A stretch of DNA of 64,000 nucleotides from Salticus scenicus (taxonomy: Eukaryota; Arthropoda; Arachnida; Araneae; Salticidae). Position numbers and translations under genes: made by a program. The notes under the pieces were generated by a model. That model ran no database searches, was not told the DNA's origin, and worked only from the letters and a program-made list of their open reading frames with translations. The stretch is taken from NCBI GenBank assembly GCA_963930645.1, contig OZ005651.1, positions 129,217,475-129,281,474 on the forward strand, given 5' to 3'. Below, piece after piece: positions 53,216 through 64,000 of the stretch (its first letter is position 1; each line of letters begins with the position of its first letter).

Positions 53216-55035
53216 ATTTAGGAGCTTTTTGTTGGAAATCTGTAACTTACGGTTCTTTTAATTAATTACTGTTTACTTTATTATTAATTTTACAAAATAA
53301 TTGCTGCTTTTTAATTATTGTGTATTGTTTCCTAGTCTTATATATTATACTGTAAAAGTTTTGACTTTAAGTTTGAAAAATTTAAAACTTCCTTACAATT
53401 TTAATAATCCCACATTTTAATGAATTTCATTCTTAAGTAAAAGAAACACTCTACCAATCTCCAAAAAAGTAGTTTAATGTTGAAGAGATTTTGAAAATTC
53501 CTGTGTCGCACTTCACAAAGTTTTTAATTAATCAGGTAAGCCGCCCCCCTCCCACATACACACACACATTTACACTAATTGACAGCAATTCTTTTTTAAA
53601 CTTTAATTCTTGGCGCACATCAACAAAATTAACTGGATGGATTATTTTATTATTATTTTTTTTTTTTCGCACAGTAAAATGATACCTTTTGTTACAAAAT
53701 AAGAACTTTGGAATTTATAAAGGTAATACATTATGTTAGATCCACAACGAAATGGGAAATTATCAAGTCGAACAAAAATCACATATAAATCAATAATTAC
53801 CTTAATGAAAAAGTATACCTTTGATATTTTTGATGAAAAAAATTAATTTTATTCATACTATTTTTAAGGCAAAAAATATCATTATCATAGAACTCTAAAA
53901 TGTGCCTAACACTAGAATGGTATTTTACTTTTTTCGAATCGCAGCTTTTCGTTCCGTTTAATTTTATATATGGAGATCTTTTAAAATTAATTCCAAATTT
54001 TAAAAGAATTTTATTTTAATTTAAAACAGAATAATTGCTCTGGGATGAAACTACTATATAATTGTTTTATTTGATGTTGTATGTAAATGAAAAATAAAGT
54101 TAATATCCCTAAAATTTATAAGAAACGTACGTAAAAGATAAGAAACTATATACTCGCTTCATTTAAATTTATGTATAAATGCAGTTATAAATTAGATTTT
54201 TGTTACAGTATCTCGCTCGACTCGTGCGAAAATTTATTTTAAAATCAAAACAGTTGTTTAAAATTTTTGAAACTTTAAACAATACTATGCTTTATATTTA
54301 TTTATTTATTTATTTATTTATTTTCCCCATATCATTTTTGAATGTCCTTCGCTTGTGAATATTAAAATTGTTATGTAGAAAAATCTCTGTATACTTATTC
54401 TTTCGCATATTTTACAATATGCATGAGGGGAAATTAGATACAGTCTAAAGATAATTTCATTTAAATTTAATTTAATTTCACTTAATTTTCTGTTATTCAT
54501 TTTAGTTATTGTATAATAAACATAATTAAAGAATGACTTCATTTAAATTATTGTTTTATTCAAAAACTGTGAAAAATAAAACTAAGTAAACTAAACGTAT
54601 AGCTTATTTTAATAACTAAGTAAATTAAAATTTATTATTTAAATTATAATTCCGGATAATTGCGAATTGCAATTTAAATACCTTACAACTCTTAAAGGAA
54701 AACTGTGGAATTATATAAATTTATTGAGAACTTCTTCAATGTTTAAAGCAGAAGTATTTAATAGTCTCAAATATGTATAATATATGTTAATATATGTAAT
54801 GTAGAATATGTTAATTTAATTTAATGTAATATTTGAGTAGTTTAATCTATTTAAGTTGAAGATTCCGCTCGAAAGAAAAGAAAAAATAAAGTACATTTTC
54901 AATGTTTTTTAATTAATTTTTATTTTATTTTCATCTTAGCAAGTTAAAAATTTAATAATGTACAACTAACAGCAGTTTATTATTTTATAATTTATACATT
55001 AGTAGTAATAAAGTTTTGCTTAATTTAATATCTTT

Positions 55036-55072
<37 letters not shown>

Positions 55073-55211
55073 TTATATTATATTAAGTTGCGTTTAGACG
55101 ATCGAAAAATTAAAGGTAGAATATACATATCTACTTTTATACAGAATCGAAAACTCAGATCAGAGATTGTAACGTCCCTACCAGACGGCTTCACTTATTT
55201 CGATACCTTTA

Positions 55212-55244
<33 letters not shown>

Positions 55245-55591
55245 AATTTTCTGCTGTAAGTTTCAGATTATTTTGCGTCCGCATTTGAGTTACTGCGCTT
55301 TTTTCATGCTGTTCTACGCATTTTTTTTCCTATTTTTGCTTGTAGCTGCAATCCCAGGGAGGTTCTAATTTTTTTTCTTTGTTTGAAAATTAATTAGGGT
55401 TATCAGATTCCATGTGTTAAGCATTTAATAAAGATATAAAGGAAGTCTGATGCTTCAATCTTCAGCTCAGTATCTGAAAAAGAGATAAGTTCTCTAACGA
55501 GATACTTAAAAATGGTATTAAATAATATAGTGTATTTATTTATTTTTTTATCTTTTTGATAATTTTTTTATGAAAAAAAAAATTTTTTCTG

Positions 55592-55624
<33 letters not shown>

Positions 55625-55800
55625 GAAAGAAATAAAAGAAATAAAAAAGAAAGAAATATTGTTTAATTATTGCGAATAAATAAATAGATAATTAATGAGT
55701 CTGAATCTATGTGTATTGCAAAACATTATAATGAATAAATATTTCCCGTCAAATCCCAAAATCCTACTTATTCATTGAAAAGCATTATCATTGCTATTAC
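53216..55800. other. AT-rich DNA, no gene seen
   Basis: Low-complexity tracts: (TTTA)n at 54296-54322, poly(A) at 55041-55068 and 55596-55624, (TA)n plus poly(T) at 55211-55244. No coding region or inverted repeat was recognised. Confidence 0.45.
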
Positions 55801-55802
55801 AG

Positions 55803-56545
55803 TGTGTAACAAAATTATGAGACCATCTGGATTTTGTGATTTTTATTATAACTAGCATATTTTTTATTAATTAAGTTGATGTGAATAAATGAAATATTAA
55901 ATATATGCATATTATTTTTAAAAGATATTTTAATATACGAATTATTTTATCAACAATTTAAAAATTTTCCATTCAAATATCTGTAGCAAAATTATAAGAC
56001 CACTAGTTAAAACTTTTTTTTTTTTTAATATAAACTAAAATTATGTTGATCCACCATTTTTCTGAATAACTTCAAATTCTCAATTTTTCATTGAAATAAT
56101 CAGGTTTTCGATCAAAGATTTGGGAATTTTGTCCCATTCATGCCCGATAGCTACTTCCAATTCGTTTACAGAATCATATTGATGGTTATTTGCATACACT
56201 TGACGAGTCAAATGACCCCACAAGTTTTCTATGTGATTCAGGTCTGGATAACGGCTTGGCTAGCTTAAGACCTCGATTCTTTCTTTTTGAAACCAGTTTT
56301 TAGTTGATTTAGACACATGGCATGGCGCGTTGTCTTGCTAAAATTTCCAGTTTGACTCTCCTAAAAATGTGCCAAAAGGTATAAGGTGTTGGTAAAGCAG
56401 TTGTTGATAACAACTAGAGTCCATTTTTCCAGGAACTCGCTGCGGGTTACATTTCCCATCATATGCAAAAGCTCCCCACACCATCTATATCATTTTTAAC
56501 ACTGCTGTTTTGATCGGGACTATTTGACCAGAAACATTTTTCATT
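55803..56545 (-). mobile_element. Tc1-like transposon relic, one end present
   Basis: The left end region begins cagtgtgtaacaaaattatg. A second related site, gcaaaattataagaccacta, lies about 175 bp inside, as in Tc1 elements with two transposase-binding sites per end. The minus-strand transposase follows. No matching right end was found; SINE tail sequence starts near 56550, so the element is truncated or disrupted there. Confidence 0.75.
56040..56530 (-). pseudogene. Tc1-like transposase, C-terminal half
   Basis: The minus strand reads MVWGAFAYDGKCNPQRVPGK, QQLLYQHLIPFG, then QDNAPCHVSKSTKNWFQKER (second Asp), PDLNHIENLWGHLTRQVYAN (Glu kept), NELEVAIGHEWDKIPKSLIE and FEVIQKNGGST. There are 34 residues between Asp and Glu. 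Stops replace Trp at two places, and the first Asp lies in missing sequence. Dead copy. Confidence 0.85.
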
Positions 56546-56549
56546 TCCG

Positions 56550-56605
56550 AATGCACTGTCGCCAATTGCCCATAACGTAGCACTAATGCAACGTAAAACT
56601 CACTC
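56550..56605 (+). repeat. SINE tail fragment
   Basis: cactgtcgccaattgcccat and gcaacgtaaaactc match the end of the 33-kb SINE. Confidence 0.65.
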
Positions 56606-56609
56606 AATC

Positions 56610-59600
56610 ACTCACTTCAATTCAAAAGACAGTTCAGAAATATTTGATAGACATTTTGTGACTTTGTTAATGAGAATGCGAGTCATATGATAAAGCATTT
56701 TTGTTTTACATACATATTTATAATAATAATTTAAAACGTAGTGAAAGCCGTGTACCAGATACAAGACCACTGAAACCACATAGACCAATAAGAATAAATT
56801 TTCATCAAATTAAAATTACCTTAGAAGACTGATGTTTAATTGTTGAAACAATTAATTTTTGCTTATTGATCCCGAAACAAAAGATACAAACAGCCAACGA
56901 GAAAATAAACAATTGAGACACTATTTTAGACAAATTTTAAGTAGGAGTAGCTCAGAAAGGTAAAATAAACTCATCAGAAGAGACCTTTTTCACCCTTGCT
57001 CACCAATGTACGACTTCGTTACGCTAGTGGCTATAGTAGCAAATTACTAGCGGGTCCCCGATTGTACATTAGAAAATTGAAGTCCAATATGAAGAAGAAA
57101 GAAATAGAAAAAAACTATTTAGTACGACAATTCAGAGAATTAAAAAAAAAAAAAAAAAAAAAATGCTCATTGGACGAGGCAGCTGCATTCACCTGGAGTA
57201 CATTAAGTAAAAGTAATTCAAATGTTTAGTTGTCCATAGCATATGAAGAAAAAAAAGACACTCGTGTAACATAGAGTCCTCAAATTAAGTCTGACCTGAC
57301 ATCAAACACTTATAAGAGTATTTTAATTGGATTAGAGAATTATTTTGTTTTACTTTATTTTTATTTTAATAATTACACTGTTCGAAATAGAAACTTAAAT
57401 TTTCAACTAATTAAATATTTAGTAATACTGCAAGAACATTGGTTTAAAATGTTATTAGACTTAATAGTTTAACGCCATCTGGTGGTGAATTTTAACACTA
57501 GAGTAATTATTTTTGATAAAATCATTTAAAAAGGAATTTATTTTTTTTTATTATTTATTACTTTTTTTTTTTTACTATTTCTTCTGTTTTTTTTTATTTT
57601 TCGTAATCTTTACTAAAGCATACTGAATTTATCAAGTGGAGTATCTTTTTCATGATGGAGGTAAACTGTATAATATTTACTTTTAGTAACAAGCCTTAAT
57701 TCTTATCTTTTCTAGTTTCGCCTGTTTGTTAATGCATAACCCTCAAGCATAATTCATGTCTCTTATCCTCAAATTTCACAACATTTATTTATTTATTTAT
57801 TTGATTTTATTGTTTTATTTATTTTTTACTCTTTAATTATCCTGTTATTTCTATTTACTGATTACTATTTTTCAAGAATAGTTGACAACTCATGAACGAA
57901 GATATTAAACTTTTTAAGGGAAACAGAGAAAAGAAAAAAAGAAAAGAAAAGCAAAAGATATTTAAAAATGTTACATTTAAATGGGAACAAAACAGCAGGT
58001 TTAAGGGCATATTTTACGTCTAATTGCTAATTATACAGTATGTATAATTTTACAGACCAGCAGTATAGAAAAAACAGAAATTAATACTTTAATGTATAAC
58101 GAAGTTGCATCCTCGAAACTTCTTACAGATGATATGAGGCTTATATATGAAACCTCATTTCGACAGTACAAAGAGTATGGTCTCAAATAAGAACAGATTG
58201 GTGTAAGAGAATTCTTGAGTAAATACATCAATTATAAGTTATGTTTGCTACAGAAAAATGAAAGAAACCATTGAGTTAAAATATGCGGGTCTTAATTATT
58301 TTCTTATACTTTAATTTGCGGTATTAAAAATTTATTTCAATTCCCAAACTATTTATTTCAATGTTTGCACCTTTTAATTTTTTTACACACTACAAAAAAC
58401 TCATGGCGAAAAAAAAAAAGAAGAAAGAAAAAAAAAATGCTTTTCTATATATATATATATATATATATATTTGTTAAGTATGCAGTTATTAAATTAACAT
58501 ACATTTTTCTCACGCAATTAAGCTTTTTTTTTTTTTTTTTTTTTTTTTTAACCGCACATAAAAGCGTAAACATATTATCTGCATCCCGGAGGTAAAAGAC
58601 ACCATGTCTATTTCTTTTGTGAAAAGAGTTTGTACCAAAATGTATTATTAAAAACAGTATTTTAATTTAGTGCATTATATTATCAATACTGTGTTAAAGT
58701 ATTATAAAGCTATTATTGATTGTTGCGCAGAAACAAGCATAAAAGTTGAAAAAAAAACTGAAAAAAAAAAAAAATCTGCTCTCCTGAAAAATTACATTTT
58801 TTGACATGGTATGCTTTATCTCCGGAGTACAGGTATTTTATTGGGGCATTTGCAGTAAAATAGTATTAAACACTGTGCTAGAATGCTAGAATATGCTGAC
58901 AATACTCTGAAGAATATACACTACAGATTTCAAAATTTGAAATTAACTTCTTTTTTTTTTTATTGTGGTTAAGTAATTTGGTTAATAAAAGAGTTTCATT
59001 ATTAACTATCATCATCGTTTCGTTTAATAGTGGTTAATATAATGTGAAGAAATCCATTGGCATTCTTTTCATTCTATGATATAATTAAAACTGCTATATG
59101 TTTCTAAGCTAGTTTAAGCAACGAGTATTTTGTAAATATTTGATGACATTAAATGGCCATATGAATTTGACATATCTATCTAATAACTTGATTTGAAAAT
59201 ATATATGAAATAGATTTAAATATTTAACTAGGCACTAATAATTCAAATTAGCTTAACATTTTGAACATTAGACGATGACACACGTTTCATTGACATTGAC
59301 AAATATTTTCATATATTGAATAAAATATGATATATAACGTATGCGATTCAAATCGTTATTAATATTTTATATCCTTATTATGTTATAAATATATTTCAAT
59401 GGAGATTTTGATTGTAATGGTTTAATTGTAAAACACCAAGTTAATTACTTTACATAATTTTGACTGTTCTCAATCTCTCTTTAAATTAAAGATTGTCAAT
59501 AATAACTATATGAAAAATTTCTCTTTAAACTTGTAATACCATTAAAGTTTAAACTTTAATGAAATTGATAACGATACAAACTTTTGAAATGTAAATAATC

Positions 59601-59975
59601 TAAACATAAAAAATTTATTTGTTTCGTTAAATACACACATCAGTAATTTTTGTTGCATGGTACTTTTCGATTGAAAAAAAATTCTTCTTGGGAAAAAAAA
59701 AAAATCTAATACAAAAGTCTGTTAAATAAATATAAAATTTTCTGAATTTCGTAATTTTTTTCAAATACGTAGTGATTAATAAGACTCTTGAAACATTATT
59801 ATAACATAAGAAATTTGAAACAATTTAAATATATAACAGAAAGTTAAAACACTTATCTCATAAAAGAAAGTGAAATACGCACAATTAAATTCAATCATTT
59901 ATCTTAAGGATCAATTTCATATTCGATAACAAATAAAACATTATGTTATACACAATACAGTGTTATCTACACCAG
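56610..59975. other. AT-rich DNA, no gene seen
   Basis: More than 3 kb without a recognisable feature, apart from poly(A) at 57143-57161, a purine-rich A/G tract at 58409-58437, (TA)n at 58450-58470 and poly(T) at 58526-58549. If the exon at 60.0-60.3 kb belongs to a gene read on the minus strand, this is its downstream flank. Confidence 0.45.
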
Positions 59976-59981
59976 CAGCAA

Positions 59982-59987
59982 TTTATT
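59982..59987 (-). terminator. Polyadenylation signal of the host exon
   Basis: AATAAA on the minus strand, about 35 bases past the stop codon at 60020-60022. This placement suits a very short 3' UTR. Confidence 0.6.
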
Positions 59988-60019
59988 CTAGAACGTATCT
60001 TGACTGTATGATCTTTTCA

Positions 60020-60286
60020 TTAAATAGTCCCACTTGCCATATAATTTCTGGTAGCATTAAGGTAAGCTGTCCATAATGGTCCGGATGGATTAGGATAAGC
60101 AAAAGCTCCAATGCATCGAGCTATAGCGGTTCCTTTTGGTCCAAATGTGCTGATGAATATATTTACTACAGTAATTAAGGCGACTAAACCCATGGTTATT
60201 TGATTTAAGATGTTTGAATATGCTTCATCACTCAACTTCTTAAAAACTTGGCATCCAAAAAGGAACAATACAATACCTACGAGAAG
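60020..60286 (-). CDS. Last coding exon of an unidentified small membrane protein
   Basis: The minus strand shows a splice acceptor (ttttttaatgtttcag) directly before 60286, then an open frame of 88 codons in phase 0 to a TAA at 60020-60022. Two hydrophobic segments stand out, LLVGIVLFLFG near the start and MGLVALITVVNIFI about 25 residues later. They are followed by TFGPKGTAIARCIGAFAY and a polar tail ending ATRNYMASGTI. Codon use and composition are unlike the surrounding decayed repeats, and there are no stops. The ATG-like start three codons upstream lies across the acceptor and is not a real start. I do not recognise the family. Upstream exons would be at higher coordinates or outside the window; I could not find them. 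Confidence 0.75.
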   Translation of the reverse strand, partial: LLVGIVLFLFGCQVFKKLSDEAYSNILNQITMGLVALITVVNIFISTFGPKGTAIARCIGAFAYPNPSGPLWTAYLNATRNYMASGTI

Positions 60287-60289
60287 CTG

Positions 60290-60905
60290 AAACATTAAAA
60301 AAGAAAAACATATGTCTTACTATAGTTAATAAAATTATTTGAACTTTCCACAAATGAAATATAATGAAACCTATAAATAACATTTTATTTAGCACAAGTA
60401 TTTTGTTATTTATTTATTATTTAATAATTTGCTTTTCTATACAAAAACCATGACAATGAACAAGTAATGGTTATCTATAACAAAAATAAGCAAAACGTTT
60501 TGCTTTCAACTGTAGATAAATATTTTTTCTGTAAAATTATCACGTCAGTTATTATGACATTTTTAAGATCATACTCGCATTTAAAATTCCGAAATTTATT
60601 TTCTTCATGAAAACGTTATCTATTTATATGAATAAATGATACGCATTTTGCATATGCAAAATCATGATTGCAAAACACAATAATTTGCAAACCTGTTATA
60701 ATACATTTAAAGAATGTCAAAGTATTTTGACAATATGTACAATTAATTCGCGTAATTTCTTCGAATTCCACTACCTTATGTTATATGTGTATGTATATTT
60801 ATCTTGTCTGTTAGCAAGATTCGTCACTTTTGGAGTCGATTACCTGGCTAATTTATTGTTAACAATATTTTATTTTTGCTGGTACAATTCGAAGAATTGC
60901 AACAA

Positions 60906-60945
<40 letters not shown>

Positions 60946-61250
60946 TGATAATTCAGATATTTTCTAATATGTACTTCTTTTCAGATATGGACACGTCTGG
61001 TAAGCCAACTCTTTACTTTTTTTCCCTTACTTATTTAAATATTTCTTTTTACATTTATAAATAGTTACATTCACTTAAAATTAAGTTTAATTAGTAAATT
61101 TTACGAAAATGCGGAGCTATTGTTATTAATCTTAGCATTAAGCATATCATTTGTCATATTATAACTAACATAAACATTTTCGGAGAATCATGGATCAAGT
61201 AAAAATTATTTATTGTTCATGCAAAAAACAGTTTGATCGACGCTGACATA
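60290..61250. other. Probable intron or upstream DNA, no exon assigned
   Basis: Contains a 41-T tract (60909-60944 and neighbours). No minus-strand coding exon could be matched to the one at 60.0-60.3 kb. Confidence 0.4.
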
Positions 61251-61557
61251 CGCAAAGCATATAACGAACGATGAATCGAGTATAAAATGACTCTAACTGC
61301 CAGGGCTAGCTCAGGCAGATTAATCTATTTCTCTGTTTAAGAAGTGTTGTTAACAAATAAATCAAGCAAAAAATGGGACAAAAATGTTAACGTAACATGT
61401 TTATGAAGGGACGAATTATCGAAATATTTGAATGTGGTTTGATCCAAAACAAAACTTCTCGAATTAGGAAGTGCATCAGAGTGTGGTCTTCAGACTATGG
61501 CAAAGATTTCAAACATCTAGAGATGATACCGGACGAACAGATATTTTCAAGATGCTA

Positions 61558-61771
61558 CAGTCGGCTGCAAAATTATTCGAGCACTAGCCAATAATTCCTA
61601 TATTAAAAAAGTACACTTAAGACTGTTTTGTTAAATAAATCCTTGTCGAATCATGTTCTTAGACTGACTAAGAACATGACTCGATAAGGATTTATTTAAC
61701 AAAGCAGTATTAAGTGTACTTTTTTTAGACAGGGATTATTGCTAGTGCTCGAATAATTTTGCAGCCGACTG
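61558..61771. mobile_element. Palindromic mariner-type MITE, copy 4
   Basis: 214 bp, begins cagtcggctgcaaaattatt, with TA at 61556-61557 and 61772-61773. Same family as 17.8, 30.6 and 48.1 kb. The ends carry the aaattatt variant also seen at the left end of 32166-32834. Confidence 0.93.
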
Positions 61772-62048
61772 TAACTAAATCATGTCAAAGAAATCATTTT
61801 GTAATTCAACTGGGTTTTACCATGGCTGTTGCCACAAGAAACACTGTTTGGAGAGAAATAAGAGACCCCAACATGTCGGTTTCTGTACCAGATGATAGCC
61901 ATTTTCATTTCCTTGCAATCTATATCCTTACTTGCTTACTTACGATGGAATTTCGAACACCTCCAATATGGAAAACAGTGGGGCAATGCTATATTTCTCA
62001 GTCAGTCCAGAGTTATTCTACTTAGTGATTCTTGTCATGTCTTGATTT

Positions 62049-62117
62049 GGTTGGTTGGTTGGTTGGTTGGTTGGTTGTCTTTTAATGGCGCAAGGTCCAC
62101 AGTGGGACATACTGCGC
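62049..62117 (+). repeat. (GGTT)n with attached short repeat
   Basis: Six ggtt units followed by tcttttaatggcgcaaggtc and tactgcgcca, which interrupt the transposase relic. Probably a small insertion; a family cannot be named. Confidence 0.5.
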
Positions 62118-62679
62118 CAAACAAAAAATGTCTTGATTTTGAGAAAGAGTATGTATTTTTTTTTTCTCTTGAAACTTCTCGAAAGGCAGAATTTTCTGTC
62201 AGAGCAAGTTTTGGTTCGAGCTGGCATCATAATGAGCAATAATACAGATTACCACATCTCTAACAAGGGATCTGTTACCTCTCAAGATATAGAGACAAAA
62301 TTTTTGAGCTTAATTCTCGGCCAGTTAAAAATGTTCTCATAGTATGTCATAATATTATATTCAAGAACTATAACGTGCTTTTTCGCTGAACAGGCCTTAC
62401 CGATGCCTACCTTGAAAGAGAAAAAAAAAAGCATATTCAGTGGTTTAAAAACTCTCCTGATATGAATTCTATAGAATAGTGCGGCTCATGATATGCATGC
62501 AGCTCTCTACCATTCACCAAGACATACTTTTGACTTTAAAACTGTGATCTCCGTGGAGTTTAGAAATCTATTAGCATGCAATTCTCCGAACAGTCGTTAA
62601 AAGTTTGATAAATCGTTGTGCAGTAAATGTAGCCACCTGAGCTTTCCGTGTTAAACATCGGCATCATATTCTTTTAATT

Positions 62680-64000
62680 ATTTTCATTTAATAAGGTCAT
62701 ATTGTAACCTTTTTATTTAATAAAAGGTATTTTTATGAGTACTTTTCATTGTTTTCTTCTTCTTTTCATCCTATTGAACCCGCATTTCATATTCATTTCT
62801 AATCAATGTAGATTTTTTGAAATTTTCATATAAACAGTAATTAAGCTTAACTTCTGGGAACACACACACACACACACACATACATATATAACAGAATTTA
62901 AGACACCTTATCACACAATGTTAATAGAAGCCGAAAACCATCTTAATCTATTGAAAATTTGATGCTTTATCATGTTTTACATGGTACATTTTTTAAAATT
63001 CCGTTTTCACAATCAGAAAGTTCCGGACTATTGTCATTGTCTTCCGAAAGTTTTCTTGTCTTCAGAACAGCCGTATATCATACTTCTTTCAAAGATGGTA
63101 TACGTGTGGTACAAGATTCAATCCTAAGCCGCGCATTCCGGCCAAACCGTTCAAAAGATTCGGTCTTTTTTTTTTTTTTTTCGAAAACTGGCGTGAATAC
63201 GGGCTAAGACATCTTAGAAAGAGCCTCACGGAAGCATCCCACTCAAGCCTAGGTCTAACGTGTAGGCATTAATTCCCACATAACACATAAAAATACAGTC
63301 ATGAATTTTCTGAATATAAAAACTGAATTTAAATAATAATAATAATAATGTATTACGTAATGAATAGTAATGGGCCAAAGGTGGACGTTAGGTTTAAGGA
63401 TGAAATATTTTGGTGTCGTCAGACCAAATTAAAACAAATAATTTTTTTATGTGGAATGCGCGGTTAAAACGTGTGTGGATATTTACTATATTCAGCTGTC
63501 ATTTGTAGAATATTGATTTAGTCTGTCGCTCTTTTAATTATTTCTATTTTGAGCAAAAGGCAGAATCTAAGTTTACACTGATTAGGAAAATGCGCGTTTG
63601 CTTTACTTGTATAGTGCTTTTAAGGGAAATATTTTCGAATTCCAATATTTTATGGAGACTGCTTTCAGAGAAGATTTATAAGAGATTAAAAAAAAAAAAA
63701 AAAACCTTTGAGCTATTGCATAAGTACCTGTGCAAAAGGAAGTCAGTGAACGGCTGGAAACCAGGATGGCAAACATGCTATTAGCAGAGCAAGTCTAGCG
63801 TGCTACTGTAAGTTTCTCTACTCTCCAAGAATTTTCAGCTGGAATTATCCTCCCTAATTTTTAATTAACAACACATGAAATGAGCAGGTGCAAGAAAAGA
63901 TTGCAAACTGTATTTTTACCGTGTGATGAAGCTAAAATCTATGCGGTGTTCATGGGTTAGGTGGTAGGCTCAGGCATCCTCTATAGATGCATGATTGTTG
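62680..64000. other. AT-rich DNA, no gene seen
   Basis: (CA)n at 62862-62880, poly(T) at 63166-63181, (AAT)n at 63335-63348. No credible exon or element. Confidence 0.45.

Larger units (their letters stand above)
61380..62640 (+). pseudogene. Degraded Tc1-like transposase relic, interrupted by a MITE
   Basis: Plus-strand MFMKGRIIEIFECGLIQNKT resembles the first HTH of Tc1 transposases (K/R-GRIIGLxExG). After the MITE at 61558-61771 comes FTMAVATRNTVWREIRD. Near 62445-62480 a frame reads KNSPDMNSIE, the Glu-bearing block, followed by an altered C-terminus. Stops and shifts are frequent. No terminal repeats were located, so the limits are approximate. Confidence 0.6.

Noticed and set aside
55016..55246. 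76-codon open frame
   Set aside because: Bounded by poly(A) and (TA)n/poly(T) tracts; a low-complexity artefact.

Overview
This window looks like AT-rich, repeat-dominated nuclear DNA of a eukaryote, most probably an arthropod and quite possibly an arachnid. The evidence is the density of Tc1/mariner elements, many foldback (palindromic) elements with target-site duplications, an I/R1-type LINE with an RNase H domain, a Ty1/copia retrotransposon with a copia-type primer-binding site, a tRNA-headed SINE, long poly(A)/poly(T) and (TA)n/(TG)n tracts, and a spliced exon. The taxon is an inference; no host marker gene is present. There are no operons, rRNA genes or CRISPR arrays.

Only one piece of ordinary host gene is convincing: the last coding exon of a small membrane protein on the minus strand (60020-60286). 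It has a splice acceptor, a stop codon and a downstream polyadenylation signal. Almost everything else recognisable is transposon, nearly all of it broken.

Layout. 1.8-3.25 kb: a nearly intact Tc1 transposon whose transposase has one in-frame stop. 4.4-5.3 kb: an old Tc1 relic. 9.55-15.75 kb: a minus-strand LINE (gag-like ORF1, then endonuclease, reverse transcriptase, RNase H and a C-terminal zinc-finger-like region) interrupted by three insertions, each with its own target duplication: a 1160-bp hAT-like element, a 194-bp TTAA element and a 172-bp palindromic element with a 7-bp duplication. 16.06-16.8 kb: a Tc1-derived inverted-repeat element. 16.87-32.16 kb: a minus-strand copia element whose two LTRs enclose gag, integrase, reverse transcriptase and RNase H fragments in the right order, but about 9.8 kb of foreign repeat-rich DNA separates integrase from reverse transcriptase. 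Its leader and LTRs hold further insertions: two palindromic element families and a 906-bp solo LTR that itself contains another palindrome. 32.2-33.7 kb: a chimeric mariner-type foldback element, then a SINE split by a Harbinger-like foldback element. 35.7-36.9 kb: a modular repeat with an inserted mariner-type element. 37.9-39.9 and 43.5-45.1 kb: two copies of one Tc1-like family, the first carrying a 452-bp hAT-like insertion. 45.6-47.3 kb: a large inverted-repeat element with a mariner inside one arm. 48-64 kb: scattered foldback elements, modular repeats, two more Tc1 relics and the host exon.

The most distinctive result is a set of small palindromic elements whose boundaries can be fixed to the base from their duplications. 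One family (172 bp, 7-bp duplication, three copies) does not fit an obvious superfamily. Another (about 213-218 bp, TA duplication) has four complete copies. Because many insertions are nested, their relative ages can be read directly from the sequence.
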